A stretch of DNA of 64,000 bases, from assembly GCF_016545825.1 (NCBI RefSeq), contig NC_052613.1, positions 34,484,844 through 34,548,843 on the forward strand, written 5' to 3'. The notes below the pieces were generated by a model. It was not told where the DNA came from. It did not search any database and worked only from the letters and a program-made list of their open reading frames with translations. Positions within the stretch are counted from its first letter, which is position 1; each line of letters starts with the position of its first letter. Of this stretch, positions 23,889-35,175 are shown piece by piece. Position numbers and translations under genes: made by a program. Source of the DNA: Eucalyptus grandis (Eukaryota > Streptophyta > Magnoliopsida > Myrtales > Myrtaceae).

Positions 23889-24986
23889 TCATCCTACAAG
23901 ATGAGAGTTCTCTTCCTTTTTGCTGGAGCATCCATGGGCTCCTTGCCTTTCCTTTTGGCCGCTGTAGAGTCTTGTTTCGCCTTGACGGGAGACTTCTCCT
24001 TCATGCGCTCTAACATCTTTGTTAAGCTCTTTCAGACGCATCTTGGTGACCATTTTAAATCCAATCACCATTGGAGTAATGCTTGTCAAACATAAAGATG
24101 CAGGAATGTGAATTTTGAAATGTTTGAAAAGGCATGTGATAAGAGTAGAATAAGAGAGTTGTCCCTTATCTTTCACCACTGTCCTGTACATGTGAAATAG
24201 GATGGTGTGAGGCAGAGAAAATTTGTAGCCAACATTGATGGCATACATCAACTTTGCTTTAGAACGAGACACATCAGCCTTAGATGTTGATTTTGGACGG
24301 ATGCAGTTGATCACGATTTTATGCAGCAAGATGTTGGAGGCATTCATCCTAGAGTAGGATATCTTGCCTTCAGTAAACTTGTCTTTTACCACTGCCAGTG
24401 TAGCGTGAGCAATGGACACACTGATTGGTTGGAAACACGCTCTTTCCACCCCAAACAAATCAGCCAAAGTGTCCATATCCACCAAAAACTCCTTATCCCT
24501 GACTGTGAAAGAGAAACTGTTTGCATCCAAAAAGGATAGATTCGAATAGAAGTAGGCTGTAAGTTCTGGATAAGCAATTGTAGATTCAGAACAAAGATGC
24601 TCCAATTGAAGAACTGCAAACTTTTCCCTCAGATTTACTTGCACAAAATCAAGAAAATCAAAATCAATACTTCTAGGGTTCATAACCCCTCTCTTCATCA
24701 GTTTTGAATAAATCTTTTTGTGGTTCTTAGACCGGAAAAAACTTGCTCCATCACCACCAACATTTGCAGCCACTCCCATCCGAGGCTGGAAATGTGTAAA
24801 CATTCGTTCGTCATCGTCCTTTCCTTCTGGCTGATTAAATGTGCCATAATTCGGGTCACTAGGAAAGTTAGGAAAAGCCTTTTCAGCCAACCCTTTTTCT
24901 GCAATCCCTATCTTCTCCATATCGTGCAAGAATAGAGTTTCATTTTCGTAGTCTCTCTCTCTCAGATACTCATCAATCAAAGACAT
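23889..24986 (-). CDS. Third (envelope-like) ORF of copia element 2, open 365 codons
   Basis: This open frame of 365 codons starts at an internal ATG (MSLIDEYLRERDYENE). The natural start is probably MSSRKSSRIASREP at 25233, separated by a stop near 25009. No membrane helix or signal sequence is evident. The central region is globular, with motifs VDFDFLD, NLREKFAVLQLE, TAYFYSNLSFLDAN and FLVDMDTLADLFG, and a Lys-rich end. It aligns along its length with the broken ORF at 5265-6120 in element 1. The position between RNase H and the polypurine tract is that of Sirevirus envelope-like genes. It resembles a plant-transposon-associated domain of unknown function. It stayed open while pol decayed, but this may be chance. 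Confidence 0.65.
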   Translation of the reverse strand: MSLIDEYLRERDYENETLFLHDMEKIGIAEKGLAEKAFPNFPSDPNYGTFNQPEGKDDDERMFTHFQPRMGVAANVGGDGASFFRSKNHKKIYSKLMKRGVMNPRSIDFDFLDFVQVNLREKFAVLQLEHLCSESTIAYPELTAYFYSNLSFLDANSFSFTVRDKEFLVDMDTLADLFGVERACFQPISVSIAHATLAVVKDKFTEGKISYSRMNASNILLHKIVINCIRPKSTSKADVSRSKAKLMYAINVGYKFSLPHTILFHMYRTVVKDKGQLSYSTLITCLFKHFKIHIPASLCLTSITPMVIGFKMVTKMRLKELNKDVRAHEGEVSRQGETRLYSGQKERQGAHGCSSKKEENSHLVG

Positions 24987-25008
24987 AGAAGTACCTTATT
25001 CTTTCAAC

Positions 25009-25233
25009 TTAGAATAAAGCAACTTTAGGTGTCAGCGTTCTTACAGGTTCAACTTCAATTATTTCTTCTTCTGGTTGAGTCAGTGGAGGAGACTGACGTT
25101 GTTGAGAAGGTTGTTGCTGACTTGGTCGTTGTGGTTGAGAAGAGTTTTCTTCCTTAGTCAAACTGAAATGCGTAGGACTCTCAGGCATGTGTCGTGGTTC
25201 CCTGCTTGCGATTCTCGAAGACTTTCTTGAAGA
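25009..25233 (-). pseudogene. N-terminal part of third ORF, element 2
   Basis: Starts MSSRKSSRIASREP, followed by a Gln/Pro/Ser-rich low-complexity stretch (SQQQPSQQRQSPP) and a stop after TPKVALF. The N-terminus matches the corresponding ORF of element 1 (MSSSRKSSRIASGG), which supports this as the native start. The basic N-terminus could be a nuclear or RNA-binding tail, but that is a guess. Confidence 0.6.
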
Positions 25234-25699
25234 CATTATCGCTTTAAGGGAGAAATTCTCAAGCTTGCTTGAAAAGGTGAAAATTTTTTGGAATAAACTA
25301 CAGAGAAAGTGAGAGCAAGTGCGATTTTTGTATTCTAGGATTTGAGAGTGAAAACGGAAAAGATGAATCTCAGCAGTATATAAAGCAAACGAAGCGAGGT
25401 AAATGAATCGTCGTAAAGAAAAAATAAAACTGCCTTTTTGAAAATGAAAAACTGCCATAATTAAAAACGAAAAGATAATTGCTAAAAAGAAAATAGCGAT
25501 TCAAAAAGTAATTGTACATTTTAAAAATTTTATCTAAAAATTAAATTGCTAGTATCAAAATAACTTACAGTCGTAACTCTTAGTCATTCTGAGTTTGAAT
25601 ACCTTCAAACTTTGCTTCTGAGTCTTGAACACTTCCAGACTTTACTCGATAAAAAATGTGATGTTCAGTCTGGTGCGAATAGACTCAAATAAACTTTTC

Positions 25700-28600
25700 T
25701 CTAATGGCTTTGTAAATATGTTTGCCAGTTGATTCTCTGAGTTAAATGAACTCAATCATAACTTCTCCATTTTGAACATGATATCTAATAAAGTGATGTC
25801 GAATCTCTATATGCTTTGCCTTTGAATGCATAATTGGATTTTTTTGGGTGAAATTTATGGTGCTGGTGTTGTCACATTTGATGTCAGTACATGATTCTTC
25901 AATTCCAAAATCTCTTAGCTGTTGCCGTATCCACAAGATTTGAGAGCAGCAACTTCCAAGAGCCACATATTCTGCTTCGACTGTTGAAAGAGTTACGGTA
26001 CTCTGTTTTCTTGAAAACCATGATAATAGCTTGTTACCAAGCAGTTGACATGTACCAGAATTACTCTTTTTGTCCACTTTGCAACCTGCTAAGTTTGCAT
26101 CTGAATATCCATGGAGAGTAAGGTCTCATTCTTTTGGATACCACAGTCCTAGCTTTGGAGTTGTTGTAATGTATTTGATGATGTGCCTTGCAGCAGTTAA
26201 GTGACATTCTTTGGGATTTGATTGGAACCTAGCACAAATGCAAACACTAAACAAAATATTAGGTCTAGATGCAGTGAGGTAAAGAAGTGAACCAATTATG
26301 CTCCTGTATAGCTTCTGGTCTACACTCTTTTTTTCTTCATCTTTATCCAGTTTTGAAGAACTTGACATAGGTATCTAAGTCTTTTTGCACTTCTCCAAGC
26401 CGAACTTTTTGATGAGATCTTTCGCGTATTTCTCTTGGTGAATGAAAATTCCCTTCATCAATTGTTTGACTTGTAATCTGAGAAAAAAAGGTTAATTCAC
26501 CCATCATGCTTATCTCGAATTCATCTTGCATAGACTTAGAAAATTTCTTGCACAGATTTTCATTAGGTGATCCGAAAATAATATCATTAACATAGATTTG
26601 AATGAGTAGAAAATCTTTACCTTCTCTCTTAATGAACAAGGTGGTATCTACTTTACCTTTATCAAAACCATTTTGAATTAGAAATTTACTTAACCTATCA
26701 TACGAAGCCCGAGGTGCCTGCTTTAGTCCATAAAGAGCCTTTTTCAGTCTGAAGATTGAGTCTGACTTTCTTGGATCTTCAAAACCAGGTGTTTGTTCCA
26801 CATAGATTTTTTCTTGGATAAATCCATTTAGGAATGCACTTTTTATGTCCATTTAGAATAACCTAAAATTTTTATAGCAAGCAAAAGCAAGTAATATTCT
26901 AATTGCTTCTAACCTCGCTACTGGTGCATATGTCTCGTCATAGTCTATCCATTCTTCTTGCGTATATCCTTTGGCTACGAGTCTTGCTTTGTTCCTGACC
27001 ACTTTTCCTTTCTTGTCCATCTTGTTCCTGAAAACCCATTTAGTTCCAATAATAGACTTACTTTTAGGTTTAGGTATAAGTTCCCAAGCATCATTAATGC
27101 TGAACTGTCTGAGCTCTTCTTGCATAGCTTTAATCTAACCTTCTTCAGCCAAGGCTTCTTCTACAGTTTTGGGTTCAATTTAAGAAACAAGTGCTAAAGC
27201 ACTAGACTCTTTACGCCTTTTGGATTTGGTGCAAATTCTTTCATCGATGTTGCCAATGATGAGTTCCTTAGGATGACTTGACTTATGCTTCCAATTACTG
27301 GTTGGTTTGTGAGTATGCTAATCCTCTGTTTCAGTTGAATTTTCTAGTTCATCTTGTTGTTGAACTTCAGGAGTCTGAGTCACTTCGGGAGAAGTAGACT
27401 TGGTAGGATTTGAAGTAGGTTCAGATTCTTTAAGTTGAGCTTGATTCATTTGATTCTGCATTGAGTCTTGAAACTTGACGTTCATAGATTCTTCCACAGA
27501 CTGACTCTTCTTGTTGAATACTCTGTAGGCTTTGCTTGAGGTTGAGTAGCCAAGAAAAATTCATTTGTCCGATCTTTCTTTAAACTTACCAGTTCGATCA
27601 TTTGCATTCTTTAAAATAGAACACTTGCAACCAAACACATGGAAATAAGAGACAATTGACTTCTTTCCTTTGAATAATTCATAAGGCGTTTTCTCAAATA
27701 GGCCTCAAGAATCCTCTATTAATAATATAACAAGGTTGTAAAAACTGCTCCAGCCCAAAAACAAGAAGAAATATTACTTTCAATTAAGAGTGTTTTAGCC
27801 ATTTCATGTAAAGATCTATTCTATCTTTCGACAACTCCATTTTGTTCTGGAGTATATGGAGAAGAGAAAACATGCTGAAAACCAGAGTCATCATAGAATT
27901 TTGCAAAATCTTGATTTTCAAACTCACCTCCATGGTTTGTTCTAATACTCGAAATAGCATATCATTTTTCATTCTGAACTTTCTTAGCAAATTTTGAAAA
28001 ATAAGAAAAGATTTCAGACTTACTTGCCAAGAAGTATACTCAAGTAAAATGAGAATAATCATCCATGATTACTAGGCAGTATCTCTTTCCACCAATACTT
28101 TGAGTTCTGGTCGGTCCAAAGAGATCCAAATGCAGAAGCTGCAAAACCCGATTAGAAGAAACTTTGTTTATAGGTTTGAAAGAACTTCTAACCTGTTTTC
28201 CCAAAACACATGGTGTGCATAAGTCATATTTTTGATACGTCAGGTTGGGCAGTCCACGAACAAGCTTCTTGGATGAGATCTTGGCAATTTGCTTCATGTT
28301 GACATGACCAAGTTTTCTATTCCAGAGGTTTGCTTCATCTTGAATGGATATTAGACATTGAGAGCTTTTTGGTTTTATATCCAAAAGATAGATATTTCCA
28401 TGTCTTCATCCAGTGAAAGATTGAGATAAATCCTTACAAGTTCCCGAACAAATGCCTTCTTGGAAGTTAATCTTGAATCAAGTGTTACACAATTGACCGA
28501 TCTTTGAGTAGATTGTAATTCGGACCTTTCCACCAAGAAGACATTGTTGATTGTGAGACTTTCAATTTTATAGTTTCACATCCAACAATTCTTCATTTGC

Positions 28601-28730
28601 TATTTCCTCCAAAAGAAACTTTTCCTCCTTTTATTTCCATAAGCTTTACAAAATAGCTAGGATCTCCTGTCATGTGTCTTGAGCAGCCACTATTCAAATA
28701 CCACTTTACATTTTTCTTGATAGTGACCTG
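25700..28730 (-). pseudogene. pol of copia element 2 (PR-IN-RT-RH), inactivated
   Basis: Copia pol domains run leftwards. The protease near 28660-28710 reads WYLNSGCSRHMTG, with the catalytic Asp of the LDSG motif changed to Asn. The GAG-pre-integrase zinc region is in 28384-28150 (RKLGHVN, CTPCVLGKQ). Integrase core follows (LLHLDLFGPT near 28100). RT spans 27125-26343 and reads AFLNGFIQE and [11 protein letters not shown], but the catalytic box is YVNDIIFG instead of YVDD. RNase H lies at 26368-25742. The frame is broken several times, in the integrase and after RT. Two catalytic Asp-to-Asn changes are GAT to AAT type. The protein cannot act in cis. Confidence 0.9.
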
Positions 28731-28739
28731 CAATTATAA

Positions 28740-30430
28740 AAAGAACTCAAATTTTCTTTGGTACCCACATTTTCTTGGGTCCTCAATAAGTCTTTGTCCA
28801 TTCCTTTAGGTCTCCAAACTATAGGACATTTTTTTCTCAAAATGGAGTTATTACACTTTGAACATTTGAGAGCAGTTAGATTTTATAAAAACCTTTCGAA
28901 AATGATGTAAAATGTTTTTGTAGATCTTTGTTTGATTCTTTACTTTAATTTTGGGAAATCAATTAAAGGAATAGTTTCTGGTGTTATACCCAAATCAAAT
29001 TTGTTGAAATATGGTTTTTGAATTGAAAGAATATTTTCCAACTTCTTAGATCCTATTGAAAACCTTTTTGTAGTATTTGAAATATCCTCTTTCAAGAATG
29101 TGTTTTCCTTTGAAATAGAGTTTGCATTTTCTTTTAAAACAACAAAACTTTTGTCTAAATTTTCGAACTTTTCTTTACAAGAGATTTCATGTTGCTTTAG
29201 TTTGGAATTTTCCCTTTTTAGTTTAGAGATCCTTTTAAAAGAGGTTTTGAGACTAAGACAAAGTTCATCTATGTTCTTCGAAACTTTAGCAAGAATATTT
29301 AAATTACTAACCTCGATTTCACTTTCTGAGTCTGAGTTTGAATTTGTTCCAAAATCTAAGTCTGATTCTGAGTTTGCCATTAAACATATGTTGGCATACT
29401 CTTCATCACCTTCCTCACATTCTGTATCACTCCATGTCTCTGCTTTAAGAGCCTTCTTGAACTTTTCAGTTCTTGCTTTCTTTTTCTTCAATAGAGGGCA
29501 GTTGGGTCTAATGTGTCATTTTTTCTTACATTCAAAATAGACCACATCTTTGTTGACCTCGTCATCCTCAGTTGATTTGTTTTAGAATTTTTGAGAGCCT
29601 TGTTTCTTCCAGTTAAATCTTCTTCCCTTTCTGTTCAGTTTCCTGAATTTCCTTATCATGAGTGTTAGCTCTTCATCATCTATGTCATCTTCAGAATCTG
29701 TATCATCAAAATCATCGTTAGATTTTAAAGCAATTGACTTCTTACCTTTGGGATCTTTTTCTTCATTGAGTTGCTCCACTTCATATGACTGAAGTGTGCC
29801 TACAAGTTCATCAGCTGTAAGAGGCATGATCCTTTGGGTTTCTCTTATTGAAGTCCTCACGTAATTCCAATCTTTGGATAGTCCACGCAACAATTTATTG
29901 ACCTTCATTGGTCTTGAGATTGGCCGTCCCTGATATGATAGACTGTTTACAATATCTGTGAAATGACTAAACATGTCAGTAATGGATTCTCTTGGTTTCA
30001 TCTTGAAGGCTTCATACTGTCCGAGTAAGATATTGATTTTTGTTTCTTTAACTCGATCAGTTCCTTCATAGGTAACATGCAACCTATCCCAAACTTCTTT
30101 GGCTGTTTCACAAGATGAAATTCTGTCATATTCAGTAGGAGATAAAGAAGCACGGTATAAAGAGTGGATTGCTTTAGCATCAAGAGCTTGTCTCTTGGTT
30201 ATTTCATCTTGTGCCATTTTGCTAGCATCTATAGCTTCTTTTCCTCTCTCTGAGACTAATGCAGCTTTAGGAATGATTCCCTTTTCTACCACATCTCATT
30301 CCAAAGGATCTTTCGATCTTAGGAATGCCTTCATCTTGTTTTTCCAAACATTGTATTCCTTTCCATCAAAGTAAGGAGGTCTGATGTTGCTTTGGCCTTC
30401 AACTAAACCTGGAGCCAAAATACTAGCCAT
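28740..30430 (-). pseudogene. gag of copia element 2
   Basis: The native start is the ATG at 30430 (MASILAPGLVEGQSNIRPPY), 49 bases inside the primer binding site. A nonsense codon (TGA where TGG is expected) follows DPLE near 30296. The long open piece 30292-29582 covers the UBN2-type Gag domain (LGQYEAFKMK, FSHFTDIVNSL, VNKLLRGLSKDW). 29491-28940 is an acidic and coiled-coil region. The zinc knuckle near 28860 is damaged: CSKCNNSILRKKC lacks the His and is one residue short compared with element 1. Confidence 0.85.
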
Positions 30431-30478
30431 AGATCTTTAGCTCAGAAGTAAAGGCACTTCAATAAAACGAGCACACAA

Positions 30479-30490
30479 GCTCTGATACCA
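30479..30490 (-). promoter_or_regulatory. Primer binding site, initiator Met tRNA
   Basis: TGGTATCAGAGC on the minus strand begins two bases inside the 5' LTR (…TTGCA, AT, then the site). It is complementary to the 3' end of the plant initiator Met tRNA, the usual primer of copia elements. Confidence 0.92.
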
Positions 30491-30492
30491 AT

Positions 30493-31438
30493 TGCAAGGG
30501 GCTAGTAAGATCACCTAGAGGGGGGTGAATAGGTGATAAAGAAATTTTTCCGAAACTTCAAAATAATTTGTTAGCGATGTAAACAGTAGTAAATAGTTAT
30601 ATAAAGCTGTAAATTGAAATAAGGAGTTTAAGAGAAAGAGAATAGAAACATAATGTTTATAGTGGTTCGGCTTAGATCAAGCTTACGTCAACTCTCCCGC
30701 GCTAATAGCCCACTGGTTGGATTTCACTAAGGATCAAAAGAGATGTTACAGTCTTATGTCCTTTACTTTACAGTGTAGAGACTCTACTACACTTCTTCAA
30801 AGTCTCACAAGTGTTTGATATCTCTTTTGAGTACAAATAAAGCTCTATGATTGAAATAGAAAAGAACTAAGAGTTTTAGACTTTGGAATTCTTCTTTTAC
30901 GCACACACTTGAATAACTTGAGCGTCTTCCTTATATACTCCTTCATGCCTTCATGACTGTTGGCACTTTCCAAAGGAGTTCTTCCAATCTACATCTTGGA
31001 CATAATCAATTAAGAAGATCTCGAGTCATTTAAGGGATGTGATGATAGCCCACCAATCCTGCTCGCCCATACAATCAGGATCTAGGTTTCCATAAGTAGA
31101 ACCTTCTAAGTATACTTCGCCTTTCAACAGATCTGATTATTCGAATTGATTCCAAAAAGAATAATGGATCACGAGGTGCTATCTTCAGCCGTAAGATCTT
31201 CTACAAACCATACGAACTGAATCCTTGAAGATAAACTCGCATCTAGATAAGTCTTCTCTTCGTCGGTCTGGAAACTGTCAGTGAGGGTAAACTTTGAGTC
31301 TTGAGTCTTGCAGTCTTCAGACTTTGACGATAGAATCTGGAATTTTTCAGACTTTAACACTTGAATCTGGAAGTCTTCAGACTAGACTGATGGAAACGTT
31401 TTGTCAACTTCAAAACAATAAAGGAGTTTTCTCCATCA
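30493..31438 (-). repeat. 5' LTR of copia element 2
   Basis: 946 bp, uninterrupted. In element orientation it begins TGATGGAGAAAACTCC (TGTTGG in the other LTR) and ends CCCCTTGCA. The TATATAAG promoter lies at 30930-30937. It lacks the SINE found in the partner LTR. Confidence 0.92.
30930..30937 (-). promoter_or_regulatory. TATA box in 5' LTR of copia element 2
   Basis: TATATAAG on the minus strand, with the same flanking context as the other LTR promoters in this window. Confidence 0.55.
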
Positions 31439-31443
31439 ACCAT
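31439..31443. repeat. Target-site duplication ACCAT (right)
   Basis: Perfect partner of 21505-21509. See the element entry. Confidence 0.93.
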
Positions 31444-33252
31444 ATCATCAAAGGTTGACTCAATTAAACCTGAAAGCTGATTGTATGAGAGATTGAGTAT
31501 TTCCAATATATACAGTTGTTGAAGTTGTTTGGGTATTACTCTCGTAAGCAAATTTTAACTTAGATCAAGAATTTGAAGAGACCATAGATCGCAGAACTCC
31601 ATAGGAATACTGTTTCCAAGATTATTCCCGCTTAAACTCAAGAATTGAAGGTTGGAGCACTCCTCAATTTCTGTACGAATTGATCCACTCAAGTTGTTTC
31701 TTGCAATTTTGAGTTTCTGTAGATTGGGCAACGCTCCAAGTTCTTGAGGGATGTGGCCTTCAAAACGGTTGCAGTCTAATGAAAGCTCTAGTAGCATCTT
31801 CAACTTTCCTAGGTGTTTGGGAATTTCCCTAACAATAAAATTCAAAGAGAGGACAAATTTGTGCAATTGATTCATATTTCCGAGTTGAGGCAGTATGTTT
31901 TCGGAGATTTTATTGTTGGAGATTAGCAAGCTCTATAAATTTCTACATTCAACCAATGTTGGTGGGAGCACATCGTAAAATTCATTGTTGCTCAACTCAA
32001 AGTAATCCAAGTTAGGGTACACACCTAGCGCATCGAGTTAGGTTTTCCTTGAGCAAGTTGTTTTGGAACCTAAGTCTATACAAACTTGGACAATTTTTAG
32101 GGTTCTTAGGATAGTCCCAAGTGAAGTGATTATTAAAAGCACTAAAATTTACAAGAGTTTGGCCACTTTGCATATTTGTTGTGGCAATTGGCCAACAAAG
32201 TCGTTATTAGATAAACGTAGGAGTGCGAGGAATGTGAGATTATTTATCCCGGTGCGAAGAAAGCCCGCCAGATTATTCACACGTAGACTTAACTGAATGA
32301 GCTTGCTTAAGTTTCGTATGCTGGAAGGAATAGAGCCAGAGGTATTGTTCTCATCGAGGAGTGAGGCAGCCAAATTTCCCAACTTTCCTATTGAATCAGC
32401 TATAGAGCCACTGAAGTTATTATCGAGAGAATGAGTGCCGAGAGAGACGTAAGGTTTCCAGTTTCTTGAGGGATAGGATCGGAAAGCTTATTAAGTGAAA
32501 ACTCAAGAACTTGTAAAGATCGCAATGACCCAAGTTGAGTTGGAATGTTCCCAAGAGGTTATTTTGAGACAAGTCCAGATGAACAAGCTTGGCAAGATTA
32601 GCCGTGCTTGGAGGGATGTTTCTGAAGAGCGAGTTGTTGGCAAGCTCTAGAGAGACCAAGTTAGCTAACCAGGAGAAATTGAGATGATGAAGCGTACCAC
32701 GTATGGCAGAATTTGAAAGGTTCAAGCTCACTATGCTGCCGAAAGGATCACAATTGATTCCATGCACAAAGAAGGGTTGCTTCCGTTCCATGAAGACAAA
32801 GTGCAGTGGCTCTGGCTGTCTAGTGCAGACTTCCAAGTTAGGAGTGCCTCCACTTCCTCATTTACCGTTTGTTTACCAGCACCGGCAAGGGCCACTAGAG
32901 AAGAGCTTCGAGATGAAGCAAGACGAGGCATTTCTTGCGCGAGCATGAGGAGGACACGAGCGAGGAACAACATGGAGAATTGTTTCTGAGATGAGGCCAT
33001 CACAGGTCGTTTAGGTTATTTGGGGTAGGCTTTTCTTTGCTTCATGCATGAGTACAACCGAGATGTAGTTAAAGAAGAAAATTGGGACCATCAAGTCAAC
33101 AACCAAGTCTATAATCTTGGCGATGTTCCCTCCTCCTCGTTACGAAGGTTTTCCATTCCTCTACAAAAACTCGAAACATCCCAATGCCCATGTTGGTTTG
33201 GCTCGGGATATAATTCTCACACCTATAAAAGCTCACCGCCTGTTCTAGTTAC

Positions 33253-34086
33253 TAGGGCGCGTTTGATAATGTTTCTGTTCCGGAGAACAATTTTTGAACA
33301 GAAATAGTTTTTCTTGTTTCTATTCCCGGGAACAATTTTTAGTATAAGAACGCACTTGGTAACTACAAAAAATTTCTACCTGGAATAGAAATGTGTTTGG
33401 TAAACTTATATAATTTTATTGTTTCTTTTAGTTTTTAAATAATTTTTATTATATTTTTTCCTTTTTTTTTCTTCTTTCTTTTTTTCTTTTCCTTTTTTCC
33501 TTCTTTCTCTTTATGGCCGGTTGCCAGCCACGGTGGCAGCCGTGACCGACTCGGCGAGCTTTGGCGAGCTTGCGAGCCTCGTCGGGCCATCGTGAGGCTC
33601 GGCCTCGCTAGATTTGGGGAGGTCGAGCCTCGTTAGTGGCCTCGGTGGCCAGGCGAGCCTCGCATCGCCCGGGCGAGGTCGGCCTTGCCTTGGCCTAGCG
33701 AGGCCAAGCCTCGTGTCGATCAGCGAGGCTTGGCCTCACCCAACCTAGGCGAGGCCGAGCGAGGCGAGCCTCGCCGTGGCTCGGTGTCTTCGGGGGCCGG
33801 CGACGCTCCGGCGAGGTTGCCGGCGCCGGCCATGGCCAAGGTCGTGATCGAGAAAAGGAAGAAGAAGAAGAAGAAAAAAAGAAGAAGAAAAAAAGAAAGA
33901 GAAGAAAAAAGGAGAGAAAAATTGTTTCTCGGAATTGTTCCCGAACAAGAAACAACTTTTTCTACTTCTTGTTTCTGTTTAAAATTTGTTCGGGAACAAA
34001 AAAATATTTTTGTTCTAGGGAGCAAAAGTTTTACCAAAGGCGTTTTGTTCTAGGGAACAGAAACAAAAATAAACAAACATGCCCTA
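33253..34086. mobile_element. Non-autonomous DNA transposon with terminal inverted repeats
   Basis: The left end reads TAGGGCGCGTTTG...GTTTCTGTTCC and the right end, reverse-complemented, TAGGGCATGTTTG...GTTTCTGTTCC. About 35 bp of inverted similarity continues with AGAACAA on both sides. The TA at each edge may be a 2-bp target duplication. The interior has no transposase. It consists of a pyrimidine-rich arm, a GC-rich core with repeated CGAGGC/GCCTCG palindromes (33540-33800) and a purine-rich arm (33840-33910). The superfamily is not certain. It lies about 250 bp upstream of the kinase start, in its former promoter region. Confidence 0.65.
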
Positions 34087-34131
34087 GAAGTACTCCCACT
34101 TGTATCGGGCCAAGCCCCACGTGCCTCGCTA

Positions 34132-34136
34132 GTGGT
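34132..34136. repeat. Target-site duplication GTGGT of element 3
   Basis: GTGGT here and at 41013-41017. Confidence 0.85.
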
Positions 34137-34880
34137 TGTCATGCCCCGAACCTCGAGTGCGCGCACATCCCTCGATAGTCGACTAAATTGCGATGCCCCA
34201 AGACGCATTGCCAACCCTTTTGTTTTATGCACATACGGAAGCAAACTCATAAACCCAGACAACAATCAAATTCATGTGATAGAAAAGCAGGACAACCAAT
34301 TTTTCAAATCATGCTGTATATACAAATCAAGTTAGTACTACAAGCCTGTACCCTAAGGTCTGCCTTAAAAGAACTACCGGAAAAACTCTACTCAAGATCC
34401 CTTCGACTCTGGCATTGGATCTTCCACACTACGGCCTTGAAAAATGGTAACCCACGACTGGGTGAGATAAAAATCTTAGTGAGTTAAACCCTACGCCCTG
34501 ACTAAGGCGAGAATTCACTCAAAGGCATCCTAAACATGTGCCATCCAGAACTTACCTCGCTTGGGTGCGTCCCTGCACATTAGTACATCTCATATGCACT
34601 CATAAACACAGCATGTGTAATCAACAATTGGAACACTTCAAAACACTTATTGAATATTTACAAAAGTCTCAATTATAGGGCCAAATTGTTATGACACGTC
34701 CCATTATGTGCCACCCAATTTCGTCCCATAATTAGACGCAGATAACTCATATCGGTGGTTTAATCCACACCCGATATTCACTCTCAATATCCAACTCTAC
34801 CTTCCAACTCAATATTCAAACTCAACATCCCAACTCAATATTCCTACTCCACATTCCAACTCAATACTCAATACCAGATT

Positions 34881-35175
34881 CAAGGTTCTAGAGGTGCCCC
34901 TCCCCACGAAGTTCCGATATTGTGTGGCACTTTGTCCCTAACCACAATTAGCCATAGTACAAGATACTAGAGGTGGCCCTCACGAAGTTACGCTGTCGTG
35001 TAATACTTGGTTCTTGACCACAATAAGCAATAGTGCAAGGTGCTAGAGGTGGCTTCCATGAAGTCACGCTGTCGTGTAGTACTTAGTTCTTGACTACAAT
35101 AAGCAACAATACAAGGTTCTAGAGGTGACTCATATGAAGTTTCATTATCGTGCACACTTAGTCCTTTACCTGCTC
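34881..35175. repeat. Minisatellite private to element 3, about 76-bp unit
   Basis: About four diverged units starting CAAGGT(T/G)CTAGAGGTG and ending CACAATAAGCAATAGT. This array is not found in the other large LTRs. Confidence 0.8.

Larger units (their letters stand above)
21510..31438 (-). mobile_element. Sirevirus-like Ty1-copia element inserted in the kinase gene
   Basis: A complete element of 9929 bp on the minus strand, with two LTRs (21510-22686 and 30493-31438), a Met-initiator tRNA primer binding site, two polypurine tracts, gag, pol and a third ORF. It is flanked by the perfect 5-bp duplication ACCAT. The LTRs differ at about 5% of sites over the first 340 bp by eye. Coding lesions include nonsense mutations and Asp-to-Asn changes at catalytic sites, so it is not autonomous now. 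It sits in the same orientation as the kinase gene, within the codons of the last LRR. Confidence 0.95.
20090..33000 (-). pseudogene. LRR receptor-like kinase (MIK2/LRR-XII-like), split by copia element
   Basis: A plasma-membrane LRR receptor kinase, read from an ATG at 33000 leftwards. It has a hydrophobic N-terminus (MLFLARVLLMLAQ), an LRRNT_2-type region (EALLTWKSALDSQ), then LRRs in several frames (32836-31444). A copia element (21510-31438) interrupts it. The gene resumes with the final LRR (DISYNELEGPLPN), a transmembrane helix (LLLILIPTLGCLLLLLLVV) and the kinase domain. The kinase shows the G-loop GVGGHGSVYKA, VVVKKF lysine, an altered catalytic loop THRNVSSKN (HRD to HRN) and DSG for DFG. 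A GTAAGT donor follows GYAAP (20607-20612), and the matching acceptor looks degenerate (CGG). A TAG interrupts the N-lobe at 21076-21078. Without the insertion about 2.98 kb remain, the usual size. Frameshifts elsewhere show it is a pseudogene regardless of the insertion. Confidence 0.85.

Noticed and set aside
33253..34086. Assignment of the inverted-repeat element to a named superfamily
   Set aside because: The TA edges could fit more than one superfamily, and an 8-bp or 3-bp duplication could not be shown. It is left unassigned.
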